Shown here piece by piece: positions 6,045-8,503 of a stretch of DNA of 8,503 nt. The position numbers and the translations under genes were made by a program. Source of the stretch: Candidatus Shapirobacteria bacterium (GTDB lineage Bacteria; Patescibacteriota; Microgenomatia; UBA12405; JAUWLS01); assembly GCA_030667285.1 (NCBI GenBank), contig DAOUWE010000018.1, positions 1-8,503 on the forward strand, written 5' to 3'. The notes beneath the pieces are model-generated. The model did not search any database. It worked only from the letters and a program-made list of their open reading frames with translations, and was not told the origin of the DNA. Position 1 is the first letter of the stretch. Each line of letters starts with the position of its first letter.

Positions 6045-6054
6045 TTGATGTCAA
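6026..6054 (-). promoter_or_regulatory. Promoter of the hrcA-grpE-dnaK-dnaJ operon
   Basis: On the minus strand a perfect -35 TTGACA (6054-6049), a 17-bp spacer, and a -10 TAGACT (6031-6026). The -10 ends 7 nt before the hrcA ATG, so transcription would begin at or next to the A of the start codon. The CIRCE-type site overlaps it. The -35 overlaps the TGA stop of the upstream membrane-protein gene. Confidence 0.85.
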
Positions 6055-6410
6055 GAGGAAGTTTTTGGTTTGGTAAAAAAGTAGAGACCGACAAAGGCTA
6101 GAGTAGAGAGAAGAAGATTCAGCTCATGAAGTTGGTGAAGGGCTCGCAGAAGGATTAGAGACCAAAGATAAGACACGATCAAAAGGAGGTAACGGTAATG
6201 TAGATTGGGAAAAATGGTGGTCAGAGTAAAAGCGAGAAGAAGAAAGAGAAGAAGGAAAAAGGCGGAAAGAATGAGAGAGTCAGGGGGATAATTGGTAATT
6301 AAAAAAAAGATGGCAGTGACAAGAACGACAGAGCCGAGAAGAGTAACCAGGCGCTTGGTAAGCAGTTGGAGTTTGGTTTTTCGTCGTCGGATTTTCCTTT
6401 TTCGGGACAT
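6051..6410 (-). CDS. Small four-helix membrane protein, function unknown
   Basis: The 119-aa product begins with a strongly basic cytoplasmic segment (MSRKRKIRRRKTK) and then has four hydrophobic helices at about 21-39, 45-67, 72-90 and 96-113. The first two are joined by a short NYPPDS turn, and the protein ends in a short polar tail. No catalytic motif is visible. By the positive-inside rule both ends should be cytoplasmic. The ATG at 6408-6410 is the first in frame. A possible promoter (TTGAAA, 18 bp, CAAAAT) ends 5 nt before it. The gene lies immediately upstream of hrcA and in the same direction, and its stop codon lies within the hrcA -35 box, so some read-through into the heat-shock operon is possible. 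I do not recognise a named family. Confidence 0.8.
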   Translation of the reverse strand: MSRKRKIRRRKTKLQLLTKRLVTLLGSVVLVTAIFFLITNYPPDSLILSAFFLLLFLLLAFTLTTIFPNLHYRYLLLIVSYLWSLILLRALHQLHELNLLLSTLAFVGLYFFTKPKTSS

Positions 6411-6415
6411 ATTCT

Positions 6416-6445
6416 ATTTTGAAGGATTTTGTTTCAGGTTTTCAA
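6416..6445 (-). promoter_or_regulatory. Candidate promoter of the small membrane protein gene
   Basis: Minus strand: TTGAAA (6445-6440), an 18-bp spacer, CAAAAT (6421-6416), then 5 nt to the ATG. The -35 matches five of six consensus positions and the -10 four of six. It would give a leaderless mRNA. It overlaps the control region of the divergent rmuC gene. Confidence 0.4.
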
Positions 6446-6449
6446 GGGG
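6444..6449 (+). promoter_or_regulatory. Ribosome binding site for the GTG start of rmuC
   Basis: AAGGGG lies 6 nt before the GTG at 6456. It is one of the few Shine-Dalgarno-like sequences in the window and supports the GTG over the ATG five codons later. Confidence 0.5.
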
Positions 6450-6455
6450 TAAATC

Positions 6456-7538
6456 GTGATAAAATTTTTAATGAATGTTTTTTTAGTTGCTGGAGCGATA
6501 TTGCTGATAATTGGGGGGCTTTTCGGGATTTATTGGCTTATCAAAAAAGAGTTGGTAACGGCGGTAGATAAAATGAAAACCGACGAAGGACTGATGGAAT
6601 GGCTGAAGAGCAGTCAAAAATCGAGTGATGAACAATCAAAACAGGAAAGAGAGGCTTTGGCCAGGCTTAATCAATCGGTGGCCAAATTACTACAAGATAA
6701 TGCAGGACTAGTAAACAAGGCCTTAATGAGAAGCACGAGGGCAATGAATGAAAGGTTGGATTTGGCGGCTAAACATATGTCAAGCGTGGCCAAAGAGGTG
6801 GGACAGATGAGCGAAATAGGCCGTTCGATGAAGGAATTGCAGCATTTTTTAAATTCTCCGAAGCTTAGGGGAAACATAGGAGAAGAAGTTTTGAAGGATC
6901 TAATTGGGCAGATGTTTCCAAGAGGAAGTTTTCATTTGCAATATAGTTTTCGGTCGGGAGAAAAAGTAGATGCGGCAATAAAAACTAGTGCGGGAATTTT
7001 ACCGATAGATTCGAAGTTTCCGATGGAGAATTTTAGAAAAATGACTAAAGCAGAAAGTAAAAAAGAAAGAGGGCAGTTGAAAAAAGCTTTTGTAAAAGAC
7101 ATTAGAACTCATATTAGATCAATCTCTAAGAAATATATTTTGCCGGATGAGGGAACGCTGGATTTTGCCTTGATGTATATTCCTTCCGAATCAGTGTTTT
7201 ACGAGGTGGTGAATATTTCAGAATTAGCTGATTATGCTCGAGGCCAGAGAGTGTATCCAGTTTCCCCTACTACGTTATACGCTCACTTACAGACCATACT
7301 TTTGTCTTTCGAAGGACAAAAAATTGAGACTAAGGGTCGAGAGATTTTTAGATTACTCAGATCAATTAAAAAAGATTATGGAAAAATGGAAAGCGGTTTG
7401 GGTGTTTTGGGAAAACATTTGGGAAATGCTTATTCTAAGATGGGAGACGTGAACCAGAGCGTGGCTCTAATGGGTCAAAAGCTCTCGGGGGCAGAACAGT
7501 TAGAGGAAAAGGAAGAAGTAAAGAAACTGGAAAAATAG
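6456..7538 (+). CDS. rmuC: RmuC family protein (membrane-anchored, nuclease-like)
   Basis: RmuC proteins limit recombination at inverted repeats in E. coli; their fold is related to PD-(D/E)XK nucleases. The 360-aa product has an N-terminal membrane helix (about 7-28), a long coiled-coil region (about 35-130) and the RmuC core. The core shows SPKLRGNIGEEVLKDLI (134-150), a VDAAI strand (171-175) and DSKFP (185-189), which supply the putative D172, D185 and K187 nuclease-type residues. YIPSESVFYE (241-250) and VYPVSPTTLYAHLQTI (266-281) complete the signature. A charged tail ends the protein. Start: GTG 6456 has AAGGGG at good spacing, but ATG 6471 lies 5 nt after an extended -10 (TGATAAAAT at 6457-6465) and would also work on a leaderless mRNA; both keep the membrane helix. 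It is convergent with the DUF4342 gene (7-bp gap). Confidence 0.93.
   Translation: MIKFLMNVFLVAGAILLIIGGLFGIYWLIKKELVTAVDKMKTDEGLMEWLKSSQKSSDEQSKQEREALARLNQSVAKLLQDNAGLVNKALMRSTRAMNERLDLAAKHMSSVAKEVGQMSEIGRSMKELQHFLNSPKLRGNIGEEVLKDLIGQMFPRGSFHLQYSFRSGEKVDAAIKTSAGILPIDSKFPMENFRKMTKAESKKERGQLKKAFVKDIRTHIRSISKKYILPDEGTLDFALMYIPSESVFYEVVNISELADYARGQRVYPVSPTTLYAHLQTILLSFEGQKIETKGREIFRLLRSIKKDYGKMESGLGVLGKHLGNAYSKMGDVNQSVALMGQKLSGAEQLEEKEEVKKLEK
6457..6465 (+). promoter_or_regulatory. Possible extended -10 (TGATAAAAT) within the rmuC 5' end
   Basis: The hexamer TAAAAT matches five of six consensus bases, is preceded by TGA (TGn), and ends 5 nt before ATG 6471. If used, transcription would begin at that ATG, inside the frame that opens at GTG 6456. 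No good -35 is seen, and the region is A/T-rich, so chance occurrence is possible. Confidence 0.35.
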
Positions 7539-7545
7539 GATCGGT

Positions 7546-7803
7546 TTATTTCCTCTTGACGGTGATAGTGCACTCGGTAACCAGGGCGGCGATGGCGCTG
7601 ACAACAGCCAAAGGAGGAAGGAGAACGGCACCGACTACTCCCAGAGCGAGAGGCAAGACAACGAGAGTTTTGCCTTTTTTGTCTTTGATGGTAATTTCGC
7701 GAATATTGCCTTCTTTAATGAGTTCTTTTACTTTGGCCAAGAGTTTTTCGCCGCTGATTTCATAAGTTTCTTTTGGTTTGGGTTTGGTTTTTGTTTTTGT
7801 CAT
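7546..7803 (-). CDS. DUF4342 domain protein
   Basis: The 85-aa product matches the pattern I know for DUF4342: a short helix motif YEISGEKLLAKVKELIKEGNIREITIK (14-40), a KKGKTLVVLPL strand (42-52), then a Gly/Ala/Leu/Val-rich hydrophobic stretch (about 53-75) ending in LVTECTITVKRK. The first half resembles a small helix-strand domain and the second could be a single membrane-inserted hairpin. No biochemical function is established that I know of. The ATG at 7801-7803 is chosen over a start 55 codons further upstream because the extension has no family resemblance and runs across the divergent promoter region into the HEAT-like gene. A promoter ends 5 nt before this ATG. A Lys/Thr/Pro-rich N-terminus precedes the domain. 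Confidence 0.88.
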   Translation of the reverse strand: MTKTKTKPKPKETYEISGEKLLAKVKELIKEGNIREITIKDKKGKTLVVLPLALGVVGAVLLPPLAVVSAIAALVTECTITVKRK

Positions 7804-7808
7804 AGATA

Positions 7809-7837
7809 AGTTTGACAGGAAAGAGAATAATTGTCCA
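7809..7837 (-). promoter_or_regulatory. Candidate promoter of the DUF4342 gene
   Basis: Minus strand: -35 TGGACA (7837-7832, five of six), a 17-bp spacer ending TGT, and -10 CAAACT (7814-7809, three of six, extended -10 context), then 5 nt to the ATG. The predicted mRNA would be leaderless; no Shine-Dalgarno sequence is present. Confidence 0.5.
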
Positions 7838-7856
7838 GGTTGGAAAAACAATGAGT

Positions 7857-7865
7857 TGTTATAAT
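7857..7865 (+). promoter_or_regulatory. Extended -10 (TGTTATAAT) of the HEAT-like protein gene
   Basis: A perfect TATAAT with the TGn extension ends 11 nt before the GTG at 7877. GAAGG at 7866-7870 sits 6 nt before the GTG and may serve as a weak ribosome binding site, depending on where transcription begins. No clear -35 was found, which extended -10 promoters can tolerate. Confidence 0.6.
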
Positions 7866-7876
7866 GAAGGCCAGAA

Positions 7877-8257
7877 GTGAAGAAAGTGAAAAGGGTGAAA
7901 AAAAAGCTATGGATTGGTTTGGGAGTGGTTCTTGTTTGTTTGGTGATTTTTCTAGCAGGGACTGTCATCTTGATTGATCAAGGAGTGAAAGAGAGATGTG
8001 AGACGGCTCAAGAAAGATATGGTGGAGATTGCGTGGAGGCATTGATGGCCCGGGTGGATTCAGAGGGGGAGAGTTTTGAAGACAGGAACGGAGCAGTATG
8101 GGGTTTGGGGCAATTAGGAGATGAAAGAGCCTTGCTGGTTTTAAGGAAATATTACACAGGAGAAGATTGTGATCACGAAAAGTTTTTATGCCAATACGAG
8201 CTCAAAAAGGCGATAAAATTGTGTGAGGGTGGTTTTAACATGATGAGGTTATTTTGA
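7877..8257 (+). CDS. Membrane-anchored HEAT-repeat-like protein with conserved-looking cysteines
   Basis: The 126-aa product has a basic N-terminus (MKKVKRVKKK), one membrane helix (about 11-33) and a domain that should face outside the cytoplasm. The domain contains one HEAT-like repeat, RNGAVWGLGQLGDERALLVLRKYYTG (70-95), in which the AVWGLGQLGDERAL pattern is typical of helix-pair repeats. CDHEKFLCQYELKKAIKLCEGGFN follows (98-121). Five cysteines (41, 52, 98, 105, 116) lie outside the membrane helix, suggesting disulphides or metal binding. The start is GTG 7877, with later GTG codons at 7886 and 7895 as alternatives. HEAT repeats mediate protein contacts, so a scaffold or binding role at the cell surface is inferred; no enzyme motif is seen. 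Helicase gene downstream on the same strand after 37 bp. Confidence 0.8.
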   Translation: MKKVKRVKKKLWIGLGVVLVCLVIFLAGTVILIDQGVKERCETAQERYGGDCVEALMARVDSEGESFEDRNGAVWGLGQLGDERALLVLRKYYTGEDCDHEKFLCQYELKKAIKLCEGGFNMMRLF

Positions 8258-8294
8258 AGATGAGCAGTCTATGAATGGGAGCTGGTGATATCCT

Positions 8295-8503
8295 ATGAGT
8301 ATGGTAAAAAGCCTGAATCTCGAGCAGAAAAGAGCGGTGGAGCATGAGGGTGGCCCTTTGTTGATAATTGCCGGGGCGGGAACGGGAAAGACGACGGTGA
8401 TAACAGAAAGAATTAAGCATTTGATAGCCAAAAGGGACGTGGATCCTTCATCTATCTTGGCTTTGACCTTTACGGAGAAAGCGGCCAGAGAAATGGAAGA
8501 GAG
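8295..8503 (+). CDS. UvrD/Rep-type superfamily 1A helicase, N-terminal part (cut by window edge)
   Basis: These ATP-dependent 3'-5' DNA helicases act in repair, replication restart and recombination. The visible 69 residues hold the Q motif LNLEQKRAVEH (7-17), the Walker A motif IIAGAGTGKTT (24-34) and motif Ia LALTFTEKAAREMEE (55-69). LTFTEKAA, where UvrD/PcrA usually have LTFTNKAA, is also common in AddA/RecB-like and helicase-nuclease fusion proteins, so the exact subgroup cannot be fixed without the rest of the gene. Two ATG codons, 8295 and 8301, are possible. The first has GGTGA at 8284-8288 as a ribosome-binding-like sequence with 6-nt spacing and is preferred weakly. The C-terminus is outside the window. 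Confidence 0.93.
   Translation, partial: MSMVKSLNLEQKRAVEHEGGPLLIIAGAGTGKTTVITERIKHLIAKRDVDPSSILALTFTEKAAREMEE

Noticed and set aside
6019..6054. Upstream TTG start that would lengthen HrcA by 12 residues
   Set aside because: The TTG is part of the TTGACA -35 box, the added residues have no family resemblance, and the operator and -10 would fall inside coding sequence. ATG 6018 fits the HrcA N-terminus.
7847..7860. Small inverted repeat AACAA-TGAG-TTGTT next to the HEAT-like gene -10 box
   Set aside because: Five-base arms in A/T-rich DNA are expected by chance; no second copy was seen.
7804..7968. N-terminal extension of the DUF4342 gene by 55 codons
   Set aside because: The extension overlaps the divergent HEAT-like gene and both promoters, and reads as low-quality Phe/Ser-rich sequence; the domain starts just after the ATG at 7803.
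8286..8303. Extended -10 (TGATATCCT) giving a leaderless helicase mRNA at ATG 8301
   Set aside because: The hexamer matches only four of six bases, no -35 is visible, and GGTGA before ATG 8295 offers a simpler reading; left out of the leaderless set.
1..8503. Alternative genetic code with TGA as glycine
   Set aside because: TGA ends nusA (241), the small membrane protein (6051) and the HEAT-like gene (8255) at sensible positions, and no conserved glycine in these proteins is encoded by TGA.

Overview
This window is compact, moderately AT-rich bacterial chromosome carrying translation/transcription factors and heat-shock genes. The organism is most likely a candidate-phyla-radiation (Patescibacteria) bacterium. 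This is inferred from gene style: an IF-2 that begins almost directly at its G domain, a nusA with no rimP beside it, short GrpE (143 aa) and HrcA (244 aa), a zinc-finger-less DnaJ, and few Shine-Dalgarno sequences. Several genes end in TGA, so the recoded genetic code in which TGA is glycine does not apply. I could not run a phylogeny, so the assignment is tentative.

Layout: (1) 1-1341, minus strand, nusA followed by the 5' part of infB. (2) 1342-1488, a divergent control region. It holds a minus-strand promoter, a 5' hairpin and an intrinsic terminator in front of nusA, which looks like an attenuated leader. It also holds a plus-strand -10 box for the next gene. (3) 1489-1953, plus strand, an unrecognised 154-aa protein with an internal duplication. 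(4) 1968-6018, minus strand, a heat-shock operon in the order hrcA-grpE-dnaK-dnaJ. It has a CIRCE-type operator lying over the hrcA promoter and start codon, and a perfect 30-bp palindrome between grpE and dnaK. (5) 6051-6410, minus strand, a small four-helix membrane protein. (6) 6456-7538, plus strand, an RmuC-family protein. (7) 7546-7803, minus strand, a DUF4342 protein. (8) 7877-8257, plus strand, a membrane-anchored HEAT-like cysteine-rich protein. (9) 8295-8503, plus strand, the N-terminus of a UvrD/Rep-type helicase, cut by the window end.

Working logic: HrcA should repress its own operon at the CIRCE-like site, while GrpE, DnaK and DnaJ form the Hsp70 folding cycle. NusA and IF-2 couple transcription elongation/termination with translation initiation, and the terminator before nusA suggests NusA autoregulation. 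RmuC and the helicase point to DNA maintenance.

The most distinctive signal is promoter placement. For several genes a -10-like hexamer ends 5-7 nt before the start codon, so their mRNAs would be leaderless. The two most unusual cis-elements are the CIRCE variant that touches the hrcA start codon and the palindrome between grpE and dnaK. No mobile element, CRISPR array, tRNA or rRNA was seen.
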